Assembly (NCBI GenBank): GCA_033782935.1 | Contig: JAWQEG010000062.1 | Span: forward strand, 10,000,001 to 10,064,000 | Direction of reading: 5' to 3' | DNA from: Petrolisthes cinctipes | Lineage: Eukaryota > Arthropoda > Malacostraca > Decapoda > Porcellanidae | DNA: 64,000 bases | Part shown: positions 44,901-55,346 of the stretch, piece after piece | Numbering within the stretch: position 1 is the first letter of the stretch | Layout of the letters: each line of letters starts with the position of its first letter | Position numbers and translations under genes: made by a program | The notes under the pieces: model-generated | Told to the model about the DNA's origin: nothing | The model's database searches: none | The model's input: only the letters and a program-made list of their open reading frames with translations

Positions 44901-45639
44901 TTATGTTCCAGCGAGGGGGGGGACGGGGCGGGACAGGGGGGGCCACTGGGAGGGAAGTAAGGGTAGCGAAGTGGTCGCTGGTGAGGGTGGGGTGCACCTG
45001 CCAGATGGCATTGGCAGCCAAGTCACTAGACACCAGGGTGAGGTCAAGCCTCCCCCCTCGGGTGTGGGTGGCCTCCCCAGTGTTGAGAAGGCGGACGTGA
45101 GGGATATTCTCGAGCAGCACAGCCAGGTGGCGGCCCGTCTCATTGGTTGGGGATGGCGACTGCAGCATGGGGTGGTGGGCATTGCGGTCTCCCGCCACCA
45201 GGACACTGGAGTGGGAGGCAAGGCTGAGCAGCTCCCCAGCCTCCAGTTGGTGTCGCTGGCTCCTGTATATGTTGTACACCAGGAGCAGGAGGCCTCCCAC
45301 CTGCAGCTCTAGCGCCAGCACCTCCACCCCGTCCCCGCAGTGGACTGGGGCTGCTACTCTGCGGTGGGGGATGGTGCTCCTCACTAGTGCTGCACATCCG
45401 CGGGTGCCCTCCAAGGTAGGGAGCATGTGGAGTGTGTAGCCCGCCACCCTCCATTCAAAATCGGCGGGCGTTAATGTTTCCTGGAGGAGCACAATGTCGA
45501 GGTGCTCCTTGAAGACAGCCTGCAGTACCTGGTGCCTCTTGGGTTGCAGGCCCTGCACATTCCACTGCAGGACTTTGAGCCTGGGGGGTCCTGCAGTTTG
45601 ATCCCCATGGGAGGCATCTTCAGCACATCGCCTCTCCAT
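41911..45639 (-). CDS. Element A copy 2 ORF2: endonuclease-RT-RNase H, one internal TAG
   Basis: Almost intact replication protein. From ATG 45639 a 978-codon frame runs to TAG 42703-42705, then continues in register for 263 codons to a stop at 41911. Order: AP-like endonuclease (residues about 20-240; LKVLQWNVQGL, LLQETLTP, VAGDRNAHH, TSDHFATLTS), linker, RT (about 490-760; LRPISLLSCLAKTAEKM, VFIDLEKAFE, NGTPQGSILSPLLFN, catalytic YADD at 665-668), RNase H (YYTDGS with D959; after the TAG, TELVAIQLAL, LHTDSRAG and GNESGDAAAK). It ends with the cluster ECDHCGKHCRHPLVHYLVSC. The TAG splits RNase H and is shared with copy 1. ORF2 overlaps ORF1 by 20 bases in another frame. If the TAG is not read through, RNase H would be incomplete. 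Confidence 0.88.
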
Positions 45640-47375
45640 GATGGTGTTGGTGGTCTGCTGGTTGGAGGGGGGAGCGTATGCATGTATCCTCCGAGGTGGT
45701 TGGTGGTGACAGGAGGCCGCAATCAGAGATGGCCGTGACCGTCTCCTGGCGGAGGAGCTCGTCCAGATCCTCCTGTTTGGCGTGATCAGGGCTGGCCATC
45801 AATTTTGCTATTAGCTGCATCATCCGTGCCATGATGCAGTTGACCACTGTGCGGGTCTCTTCACTGAAGCGGGCCTCCACGCCGTGGAGAGGTTCGCTTG
45901 GGGCCATACCACTCCACTTCCTCCTCTCCATCCTCACAGGGGCGGGGATGTCACCGTGAGGGGCTCTGCCCTGTATGCCGTTGCTGCTGCTTGGGAGGCA
46001 ATGCCAGGCTTTACTGTTCTGAGTGGGGGGCTGGTGGCTGGGAGTGCGGCCACCCGTTTCCGTCTCCACGGTTGGCTGTCGCCGCTGCTGCTGTGGCTGT
46101 AACTGGGTTCGGGACCAAGGCTGGCCACCTGGCCGCTGCTGCGGGTGCTGGGTGGCCTGCTGAGGCTGGCCACGTGGTGCATTCCTGCTGGGCTGCTGCT
46201 GGGTGGCCTGTTGCTGGGGCCAGCCGTGTGGAGGCTGGCCATGTGGAGGCTGCCGTTGTTGGTGGGCCTGTTGCCGAGCGTGTCCAGATGGTGCACCTGT
46301 CCCATTCTGCTGCTGCTGGGAGGTCGTATGCTGTCGGGGCTGGTCACGAGTTGCCTGGGGGCGGCTGCATTTTTTCCGCCTCGGTGGAGCCTGGTATTGC
46401 TGCTGTTGCTGCTGTGGTGGCTGTGGCAGTCTGCGGCGCCTTTCTGAGCACCGGGGGTTCCAAGCATGGTGGCTTTTCCCACAGTTAGGGCACCTGGCGG
46501 TGGTGGCCTCGTTGGCACTGTGGCGGGCGATGCACTCCTCCGTAGGGTGGGACAGGCTGCACACTCCACACCTGGCAGCATGTTCACACCGTGCCTGCAG
46601 GTGGCCGAAGCGCTGGCACCTGTAGCACCTGACCGGCTCTCCTTGGTATGACCGCAGAGAGTATCTGCCCCAACAACCAAGGTCCAGTTTGGTGGGCAGC
46701 AGCCCCACAAACACTAGCAGTACTTGCCTTGTGAGCTGCTTATTCCTCGGGGAGTGTAGGCGCTTGGCGGAGGCTACCTGAGGGTGAGCCTCCACAGCGT
46801 CGAGGGGCAGGTCTAGTGGGTACCGCTCAAGCACCACCTTATGCCTCCTTTCACTGGGGTCAAGGAGTAGCACCTTGTTCCCTTCCTCCGCAATGCGGCG
46901 CAGGAGAGATGTGGAGTCCTCATCTTTAGGCGTGAGGACGTACTCGCCCTGGAGATTGGGCCTTACTTCCATCCTCAGGGTCGGATGCTCCCTCTCGAGA
47001 GCAGTGATGGCCTGGTAAGGACTGCCGTGGTCCCCAAGGCTGCCCAACTTGAACTTGGGCCTCGTGGATTGCTGGTGGCTGGCACGGCGCCCTCCGACGA
47101 GTATCCCCCTGGTCGTCCTCCTGCTGCTGCTGCCCCTCCTTGCTACTTAAGGAGGACAGTTCAAGTGGGGCGCCCTCATTCTCCTGCTGCCCCTCCTTGC
47201 CACTCAAGGAGGACAGTCCAAGTGGGGCGACCTCATTCTCCTCGAGTAGGTGCTCGAGGTGCCGGGCTGCCTGCTCCAGCGAGGCGTCGCTGCTGCTATC
47301 CCGGTCACGAGCAGTCTTCTTGGGGGTGGAGGCCACTTGGGGGGAGGAACCATCTCTGCCACGCTTGGGTGGCAT
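45620..47375 (-). pseudogene. Element A copy 2 ORF1 (Gag-like, three CCHC knuckles)
   Basis: Starts at ATG 47375 (MPPKRGRDGSSPQVAST), with acidic repeats (LGLSSLSGKEGQQENE). An 11-bp deletion relative to copy 1 near 47106 shifts the frame. The main body (from about 47047, 475 codons, ending 45620) has YPLDLPLDAVEAHPQVASAK, QVLLVFVGLLPTKLDLGCWG and three knuckles: CYRCQRFGHLQARC, CGVCSLSHPTEEC and CPNCGKSHHAWNPRC. A long Gln/Pro/His-rich tail follows, then a helical C-terminus (VVNCIMARMMQLIAKLMAS). Its last codons overlap the ORF2 start, suggesting coupled translation. Confidence 0.83.
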
Positions 47376-47508
47376 GGCAATTAGGTGGAGTAGCTGCTCC
47401 TCCTACTCCTCACTCTTCTCTCACTTATGCCACCATCATCATCCTGTCTGTCTGTCTGTCTGGCTAGCTCCTTGGGCTGTCTGTCTGGCTGGCTGGCTGG
47501 CTGGCTTC

Positions 47509-47556
47509 GTACTCTTTCACACACCCTAGTTATTTCTTAGATTAGGATTACCGGGA
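47509..47556 (-). repeat. Short block Y fragment
   Basis: GTACTCTTTCACACACCCTA followed by GTTATTTCTTAG is the reverse complement of block Y sequence at 9250-9302. It separates element A copy 2 from the first 5S unit. Confidence 0.7.
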
Positions 47557-48828
47557 AACTTAAAGCACTATTGCTTTTCAAATGCCTGCTTCACTTACTT
47601 GTAAGAATGTAACACTGTACCTTAATTCCGTAATGCCGACATCACTTACTTGCTACTTAGCATGTATTGCATAGATAAAAACCAGTGGGATGCAGAATGA
47701 TGCACTAATTTACTGGCATAATAATAAGTAGAAAGGAAGCAGGTAGCAAGTTTCAGGTCGTTTATGTTGTGAAAGAAAAAAAAGGCCTAGATATATTTGA
47801 GTTCTAATTGGAGGCTAAGTGTAATGACACACAATGATCTGGTTGTGTGAACCAATATTTATAAGAGCCATGGCTCGTTATCTGTATTGAAATGAAATTA
47901 TTAGATAAAATTTAAAAGATAAATGCCAACAACATCTGGTGTTCCCAGGCGGTCACCCATCCAAGTACTAACCATACCCAACGTTGCTTAACTTCGCTGA
48001 TCGGACGAGAAGCGGTGTTTTCAACGTGGTGTGGTCGTTGACAATATATTAAGTCTTGGAAATTATTAAGAAAAATAGTTTTTTTAGAGTTAAATGTATC
48101 AGACGTGTGTGTGAGCAGACATGAGTGCAGTGTGCTGTGTGCAGGAGAATGGAAGGAAAGTAGTAAGTGTGAGAACAGAGGAGATTGTCAAGTGTAGAGG
48201 TGTGTTAGATATGTAGGTGTGACATAACACATTCCTCAAAAGATATTAGTACATATCATTGGCTACTATTATTGTAATGGTGTGTTTGTTCAGCTAAAAT
48301 GTGCATTTTCTTATCTATTTACCCCATCCTCATTCATATTAGATGGTTACACATCAGAGATCGGAAACGCGGAACTTAACATATCCACATATCAATCCGT
48401 CAATATATAACTATATGAAAACTAAATAAGAGAAAGAGCGAATGAAGGGAAATATCTACAATAAAACCCTGCTAATATTACTACTACTGCAAAGACAACA
48501 ACAACAACAACAACAACAACAACTACTAATAATAATAATAATAATGATAATAATAAAAGCATGATAAACGTTTCAACAGCAGCTGATAACACTAGGTAGA
48601 ATAACACAAAAGTGATATAACAAAATCAGTTTATAGACAACTGAACAAGACATAAGAACAGGAGTGATACTAAACTACTACCAAAAACATGACTATTAAT
48701 TGTTTGGAAACGTAATGGATTAAAAGACCAGAGATACCTAACTCATGTATACCGATAACCAAACCTAATAAACTTAGTTACTTGTAAGCATGTCACATTC
48801 TACTTTCCAAAACGTCTACCTCACATGT
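47557..48828. repeat. 5S rDNA tandem unit 1 (1.27 kb)
   Basis: Begins AACTTAAAGCACTATTGC and contains one 5S gene (minus) plus spacer. The same sequence restarts at 48829, giving a period of 1,272-1,273 bp. The spacer has (ACA)n at 48496-48522 and (TAA)n at 48527-48557. The two units differ only by scattered substitutions and one A-run length. Confidence 0.9.
47924..48042 (-). rRNA. 5S ribosomal RNA, gene 1
   Basis: A full 119-nt 5S rRNA on the minus strand, the small RNA of the large ribosomal subunit transcribed by RNA polymerase III. It starts GTCAACGACCACACCACG, then CTTCTCGTCCGATCAGCG. The internal control region is intact: AAGTTAAGCAACGTTGGG, GGTTAGTACTTGGATGGG and TGACCGCCTGGGAACACC. 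The 3' end TGTTGTTGGCAT pairs with the 5' end. T-rich tracts (TTTATC, TTTTAAATTTT) follow as a plausible terminator. It differs from the pseudogenes in having all boxes. Confidence 0.95.
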
Positions 48829-49608
48829 AACTTAAAGCACTATTGCTTTTCAAATGCCTGCTTCACTTACTTGTAAGAATGTAACACTGTACCTTAATTC
48901 CGTAATGCCGACATCACTTACTTGCTACTTAGCATATATTGCATAGATAAAAACCAGTGGGATGCAGAATGATGCACTAATTTACTGGCATGATATTAAG
49001 TAGAAAGGAAGCAGGTAGCAAGTTTCAGGTCGTTTATGTTGTGAAAGAAAAAAAAAGGCCTAGATATATTTGATTTCTCATTGGAGGCTAAGTGTAATGA
49101 CACACAATGATCTGGTTGTGTGAACCAATATTTAAAAGAGCCATGGCTCGTTATCTGTATTGAAATGAAATTATTAGATAAAATTTAAAAGATAAATGCC
49201 AACAACATCTGGTGTTCCCAGGCGGTCACCCATCCAAGTACTAACCATACCCAACGTTGCTTAACTTCGCTGATCGGACGAGAAGCGGTGTTTTCAACGT
49301 GGTGTGGTCGTTGACAATATATTAAGTCTTGGAAATTATTAAGAAAAATAGTTTTTTTAGAGTTAAATGTATCAGACGTGTGTGTGAGCAGACATGAGTG
49401 CGGTGTGCTGTGTACAGGAGAATGGAAGGAAAGTAGTAAGTGTGAGAACAGAGGAGGTTGTCAAGTGTAGAGGTGTGTTAGGTATGTAGGTGTGACATAA
49501 CACCTTCCTCGTCTTAGATATAAATACATATCATTGCCTACTATTATTGTAATGGTGTGTTTGTTCAGCTAAAATGTGTATTTTTATTATCTATTTACCC
49601 AACCTCAT
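48829..49608. repeat. 5S rDNA tandem unit 2 (partial)
   Basis: Second unit of the array. It matches unit 1 from its start through the 5S gene and about 290 bp further, then stops near CTATTTACCCAACCTCAT (49608), leaving the spacer truncated. Confidence 0.9.
49197..49315 (-). rRNA. 5S ribosomal RNA, gene 2
   Basis: Identical over its 119 nt to gene 1, on the same strand, 1,273 bp away. All internal promoter boxes are intact and the same T-rich 3' flank is present. Confidence 0.95.
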
Positions 49609-50264
49609 CAGTGGTGTTAACATCTAAGTGGAACTCCTAATAAACCTAATTCCAGAGCGCCTTGCTATATATGATGCAAGTGATCGCAGCCACCGAGATG
49701 GTGATGTCATGGAGGGAGGTTGTTGCTGAATTAAAATGTACAGGTGAAAGAACAATTTAATTCACTACTGTATATATTATTGGATCACTTTGCCTTGCCA
49801 CTCAAGAGCTCCACCTGGGGTAACAAAATAATCTCTCAAGATATCACGAACTGCCATGGTTTCTGCTATAGGTCTTGTGCTTCAAGCAGGAAACTGAGCA
49901 GTGACTCTCATAATTATCGCATTGACTTGACGAGGGCTGATAAAGTCGTTGTAAACGGGGTTAAGTGAAAATGACACACGTCAAATGATTCGCACTGACT
50001 TGACAAGACGAGACTCGCTTGGTGTAAACGCAGCCTTAGTTTTAGTTTTAGTGTACACTATAGTGTGTTTCAGTGTTTGACGAGGACCAGTCTCAGTCAG
50101 ATTTGTGTGTTGTGAAATGTCATGGTCCGAGCACCTAGTTGCTGCAGCTACTATGTTGTCTATCGTACTGTACTTCATTTTTCTTACTCTTTCTTTATTC
50201 TTTATCAACTCAGCCTGATATACTACAGTTACTACTGTGTGTAAGTAAGTAAGTAAGTAATGTT
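49609..50264. other. Non-coding DNA with a 72-bp-spaced imperfect repeat
   Basis: No gene recognised. CGCAYTGACTTGACRAG occurs at 49919 and again at 49991, each followed within 30 bp by GTAAACG. GTGTAAACGCAGCCTTA (50021-50037) looks like a DNA-transposon terminus, but no partner was found. A (GTAA)n run lies at 50240-50259. Confidence 0.4.
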
Positions 50265-52129
50265 ATTGCTTATTATAGTAAATACAATGAACTATACATA
50301 AGAATTATATTTCAGCAATACAGTCTGTCGAGCAGAAGCTCCATGACAGACACATAAAAATAATTGTGTAAATTCATCATGACCTAGAGCAAAGATTCAA
50401 TATAATCATACAGTTGTATCAAATGAAATCAAACTGTAAACAAAAGCAAACAGTAAGAATTGAATTCAAGCTGTAAAAAAAAAAAACACACACACACACA
50501 CACACAAAGACAAACAGAATAACCATGAACAAACAGTACACACAAAGAATACAGTAAAACAGAATCAAAACAGTAAATAACAAATTAATCAGTAGACCAA
50601 ACCAAAGAAAACAGTAAACCAAAATCAAACTGAAATTAAATGAACAGTAAAACTCCCTGCAAAGTAAAAAATAAAAATAAAAAAATAAAAAAATAAAAAC
50701 AGTAAAAATCAAACTGAAAATGGAATGACATTGTAAAACTTTCTGCAAAGTTAGAAAACAGTAAAAAATAAAAACATACAGTAAAAGTAAAATGAAACAA
50801 TAAAACTCTGCAAAGTTAGAAAACAGTAAAAAATAAGAGCAAACAGTAAATCAAAATCAAACTGAAATTAAAATGAAACAGTAAAACTCTCAGTAAAATT
50901 AGAAAACAGTAAAAAAAATAAAGGCGAACAATAAATCAAAATCAAACTGAAGTTAGAATGAAACATTAAAACTCAGAATAGTAAGAAAACAGCAAAAAAT
51001 AAAAGCAATCAATAAATCAAAATCAAACTGAAATTAAAATCAAACAGAAAATAAAATAAAACAGCAAAGTTAGAATTAAACAGTAAAAAAAAAAAAAAAA
51101 TGAAGCAATCTGTAAGAAAACTAAAACAAAGCAACAGTTATGTAATATTCTGTTGGTTATATAAATATTATTTTATTTCCTTTTTGTAATTTGCTATATT
51201 TGTGGTTTTGAGAAGCATTTTCATATCTACACGTAAGGAGTTAAACAGTTTAGTGCCAAGATTAATTAAATTATTTTTAAACATTGTTGTTCTGAATACT
51301 GGACAAACAAGATTCACATTATTACTCCTAGTATGGGCAGTATCAATAATAAAGTAAAATATTTGTATAATGTAGGAAATTTCAGGATTTTAGCTTCTGA
51401 TAAAACACCTGTTGTTGAGTCAAATTTTAAATGGAAAAATATACATCGAACTCTTTATTTTGAGCTATAGTTAGCTTACCCAGAAATGATTGCCATGTGC
51501 ATGCCCACACAGAGACACAATAAGTGAAACAAGGGTAACAAATGGTAAAATAAATGCTGATCATAGCTTCAGTGGTCAGGTTATGCCTAACTCTATAATT
51601 ATAAGACACCTATTTCAACGCAAACAACGAGACATGGCTCTTGTGAGGTATTATACACATTACGAATGACATTAAATACATCCATTGAGAGTACCTGACC
51701 TACTAACCTAGCCTATATGTGGATTATTAATAATGACCTTGACTGTACAATTCCACAAACCTTATTCCATATTACACTTTAAATTAGTATTGATAATAAG
51801 ACATCACGAATGACATTAAATACATCCATTGAGAGTAATTTATGTGTGGAACAAATGAAGAAAATATAAGTAACACAACTTAACAGTTACTCTTCAATAC
51901 TTTAATATGATAATATTGTATACCTCAGAGAAACTATAGTATAATTTATGTTCCCTTATATATATAATGTTAAGTGTATAGTAACATTGTATAGTGTAAA
52001 TAGGTCTCCAGTCAAACATTATAATACAATATATTAAAATATAAATAACCCAAATCAAGAGTTACCCTTCCATACATTACTATCAGGGAAACTATAGTAT
52101 AATTTATGTTCATATAATTATATATATAT
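50265..52129. repeat. Block X, copy 2
   Basis: Second copy of 10380-12145 in the same orientation. It includes the A-rich minisatellite (50470-51110, here with a (CA)n run at 50487-50507) and the relic of a non-LTR RT C-terminus on the minus strand (51170-51640, YPCFTYCVSVWACTW). It is followed by block Y exactly as in copy 1. Confidence 0.85.
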
Positions 52130-52988
52130 ATTGTGACGTGTATAGTAACATTGTATACTGTAAATAGGTATTCAGTCAACCATTATATATACATTATATT
52201 ACTTAAAATCACATAATCATTATATACAGGTTAAATATATGATGTATTTTCTTGGGACTATATATTCAATGCAAGAAGGACATCAACCAATTATTGTTAT
52301 GAAAGTATGCTGTTAATATATTATTAACACTGATATATCTTACAATATTAATATGGCACAATCATTTATTATATATTTTTTAAAACATTGATTCACAAAT
52401 ATTATGCCTAACATTTATTATAATGTATTAATTACTGAAAGTGACATTGTTTCCCAAAATAAGTTTCCCGTTAATCCTAACCTAAGAAATAACTAGGGTG
52501 TATGAAAGAGGACATTGTGTATATTTAAATTATTACGATATTAGTCAAACTAATTTTTTAAAGAATACCAGTGAGTAATTATTATCATTGAAATTAAAGT
52601 GTCATTGTTTCAGATCTTACTAAACCATCCTGTCCAGTCGATGCTGTGAGGAGTAATTTCTCTCTATTAATGGTGAGATTTTGTTTACACTAATTTACTG
52701 GTGTAAATTCCGTAAAAAGAAGTATGAAGGAAGCAAGTATCAAGTCTTGGGATGTTGATGTTGTAAAAGAAAATAAGGAGGCCTAGATATCTTTGAGGTA
52801 TCATTGGAGGCTGAGTGTAATGACACAAAATGGATCTGGTTGTGTGAAGCAATATTTAAAAGATTCATGGCTCATTGTTTGTGTTGAAATGATAGTATTG
52901 GAGGATAAGAAAAAAAATTAATGCCAACAACATCTTGTGTTCCCAGGCGGTCTGTACTAACCAAACCCAATGTTGCTTGACTTCGCTA
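52130..52988. repeat. Block Y, copy 3, ending in a 5S 3' half (52921-52988, minus)
   Basis: Matches 8920-9780. The final 68 bases are the 3' half of the same 5S pseudogene type as at 9715 (ATGCCAACAACATCTTGTG through TTGCTTGACTTCGCTA), read on the minus strand. The sequence breaks after CTTCGCTA at 52988 and element B (inverted) begins at 52989. The complementary half is at 41781-41820. Confidence 0.85.
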
Positions 52989-53083
52989 GTAGCTCCACAA
53001 ACCAAGGCACTGGCGGATGTCGCGGAGCTTGTTAGCCCCAACGGCGTCCCATCTGTCCTGCCAGCAGGAACGAACGGTAGCAT

Positions 53084-55337
53084 CTATGTAGGGTCGAAGG
53101 ACCACTGCAGGAACAGGATGACGCCTGGCAGGAGGCCGGGAATTGGAGACCGCAGCCTTAGCCAGGGCGTCAGCCCGATCATTCCCATCAACACCCACAT
53201 GGGCCGGGACCCAACAAAAAGTGACTTTGCGGCCACAACGACCCGGGAGGACAAGCTACTCAAGAATGGCCAACACCAGGGGATGGGAAGAGTTAAAATT
53301 ACACAAGGCCTGCAAGGCACTACAGGAATCGCTAAAAATAGTAAACGAAGGCTGAGGGAGAGCAATATAAAATATAAAATGGCCGAGAGCTCAGCAGTAA
53401 AAATTGACATGACAGAAGGGAGCCTGCTGCCACGGCAAAAGTCAGGAAAGACAACTCCAAAGCCAACTCCAGCATCAGACTTTGACCCATCAGTGTACAC
53501 AGGGAGGGATTCCCTGTGAGTGAAGGCATGTTCTAAAAAGAGGGAACGAGCCACTGGAGGAGGAAGAGATTCCTTCTTGTCTGTAAAGCAGGTGCAGGGG
53601 AAACCTTCTGGAAAAAGCCATGGAGCCACCCTGGGGACCCTCACAGGACAAATCTGGAAGTCATCAATGCCCATCTCCTCCATAGCCTTCCTGACCCGGA
53701 AGCCAAAGGGCCATGGTGTACGAGAATGTAAAAGGTAGTACTGAGACATGATAGCAGATGACACCGCCAAGCAGGGAAGGGGGTCAGGAAGTCGATGTAA
53801 TCAATGCCAACAACGAACCATCAAGAACTGGCGACGGAGATCAAGAGGTGGCTCATTAATGTACACCAGGAGACTGGGGATTGGGGACGAAAGGAAGGAT
53901 GGTAGCAACCCTCCAACCAGAAGGGAAGACACCCTCCAGCCAGATTCTGTTATATAAAGCTAAAAGAAATGAGATCGCCTTCTCACCCAAGTGTTGTAAC
54001 ATTGCATATGGGATGTTGTCTGGCCCAGGAGAAGTGTCGCCACAGAGAGAGCAGAATGCAGGTTTCTCAGAGTAAATATATGGTTATAACTTTCATTCTC
54101 GTTCCCTGAGAAATCCAGGACAGTACGCTCCTTGGCTCTTAACTCATGTCTGACAGCCAGAGGTCGAGAGTCACGGCTGGAGACTTTTGCAAAAGCCTTT
54201 GCCATGGTATTGGCCACTGTCAAACCATCCATGATCTTAATTCCATTGACCTTAAGTACAGGTGGAGTACTAGGAGAAAACTTCCCCGCCATCTTACGGA
54301 CTCTCCTGAACACTTGGGTGAGTGGAGTTTTAGTATTAATTGAAGAAACATAGGCCTTCCATGATGCTCGTCGGGCCTCTTTTAAAATTTGTCTAGCCCG
54401 GGCCCTTGCCCGTCGGAAGTCCTCTAAAAGAGTTGGGTCCACACGATTGCGACGAAGGCGAGAGAAAGCAGCGCGCTTCTCCCGCACAGCAGTGGTGCAG
54501 ACTGGTGACCACCAAGGGACAGGACGTTTGGGAAAGTAGCCAGAAGTCCTAGGGATAGAGTTGAGAGCAGCAGAGTGGAGCATATCAGTGAAATATGTTA
54601 CAGCCTCGTCAGAGCTACCGAAATTGGCTACAGAAGAGACCGAAGAAGTTAGCTCTCTAAAAAACTGCCAGTCAGCCTTCTCTAATTTCCCCCTAGGAAG
54701 ACGAGATTGTGGTTCATACCTGTTACTTTCTAAAAGTATAGGGAAATGGTCACTGCGATATAAATCAGGCAACACTCTCCAAGTAAAATCCAACAGAGCT
54801 CTGGGTGAAAAGAGGGAAATGTCAATAGCGGTAAAAGTCCCAGTAGGGCTATTAAAATCTCTAATCCCTCATCCTCAATAAAAGAAGCCAATAAAACACC
54901 CCTGGGGTTGACCGAACTGTCACCCCACAGAGGATGACGACCATTAAAATCACCCAATAAAATAAAGGCTGAGAGAAGATCCCGTACAAGACGGTCGAGA
55001 TCACCCCTCTCAACTGTAACACTGGGAGGAAGGTATAGACTGCACATAGTGTATGGGCAGTCCATAAATACCTTAACTGCAACAGCCTGGAGCAGAGTGT
55101 CAAGCTCCAGGCTCGGTCATGGAATATCTCGGCGAACTAGGATGGCAGAGCCACCATGGTGACCCTGCCCTTCAAATGAATTGGAATAAAATGCAGAGTA
55201 TGATGGAGGACTGGCAGGAATGTAGTCCCCAAGCATTGTCTCTTGCAGAGAAACACATGCAGGAGAGAAGCTAGAGAGAAGAATGCGCAGTTCCTCCCAA
55301 GAAGCACGCAAGCCACGGCAATTCCACTGAAGGACAT
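53084..55337 (-). pseudogene. Element B right ORF2 remains (endonuclease, part RT, RNase H)
   Basis: Endonuclease pieces lie at 55337-54730 (LASFIEDEGL, LLGDFNGRHPLWGDSS). Next comes 54793-53960 with RSDHFPILLESN, WWSPVCTTAVREKRAAFSRL and the start of RT. The RT palm with its catalytic box is deleted. RNase H fragments lie at 53770-53084 (VYTDGSKSDAGVGFGVVF, IFTAELSAILY, CFTDKKESLPPP upstream) in shifted frames. It cannot be active. Confidence 0.82.
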
Positions 55338-55346
55338 GGAACAGTG

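Larger units (their letters stand above)
41821..47508 (-). mobile_element. Non-LTR element A, copy 2
   Basis: The better-preserved copy of element A, on the minus strand. Its 3' end starts at TTTGGAGTTTGGGTGTTCCC, lacking the hairpin and poly(A) end seen in copy 1 (16049-16170). Its 5' end fades into (CTGG/CTGT)n near 47450-47505, short of the copy 1 start. It has no target-site duplication, so both ends look like rearrangement joints, not insertion ends. Confidence 0.85.

Noticed and set aside
48422..48607. Leu/Val repeat protein on the minus strand
   Set aside because: Translation of the (ACA)n/(TAA)n microsatellite inside the 5S spacer.
47924..49315. CRISPR-like array of spaced repeats
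   Set aside because: The spaced identical blocks are 5S rDNA units 1.27 kb apart in a eukaryotic genome; there are no short regular repeats or cas-like genes.
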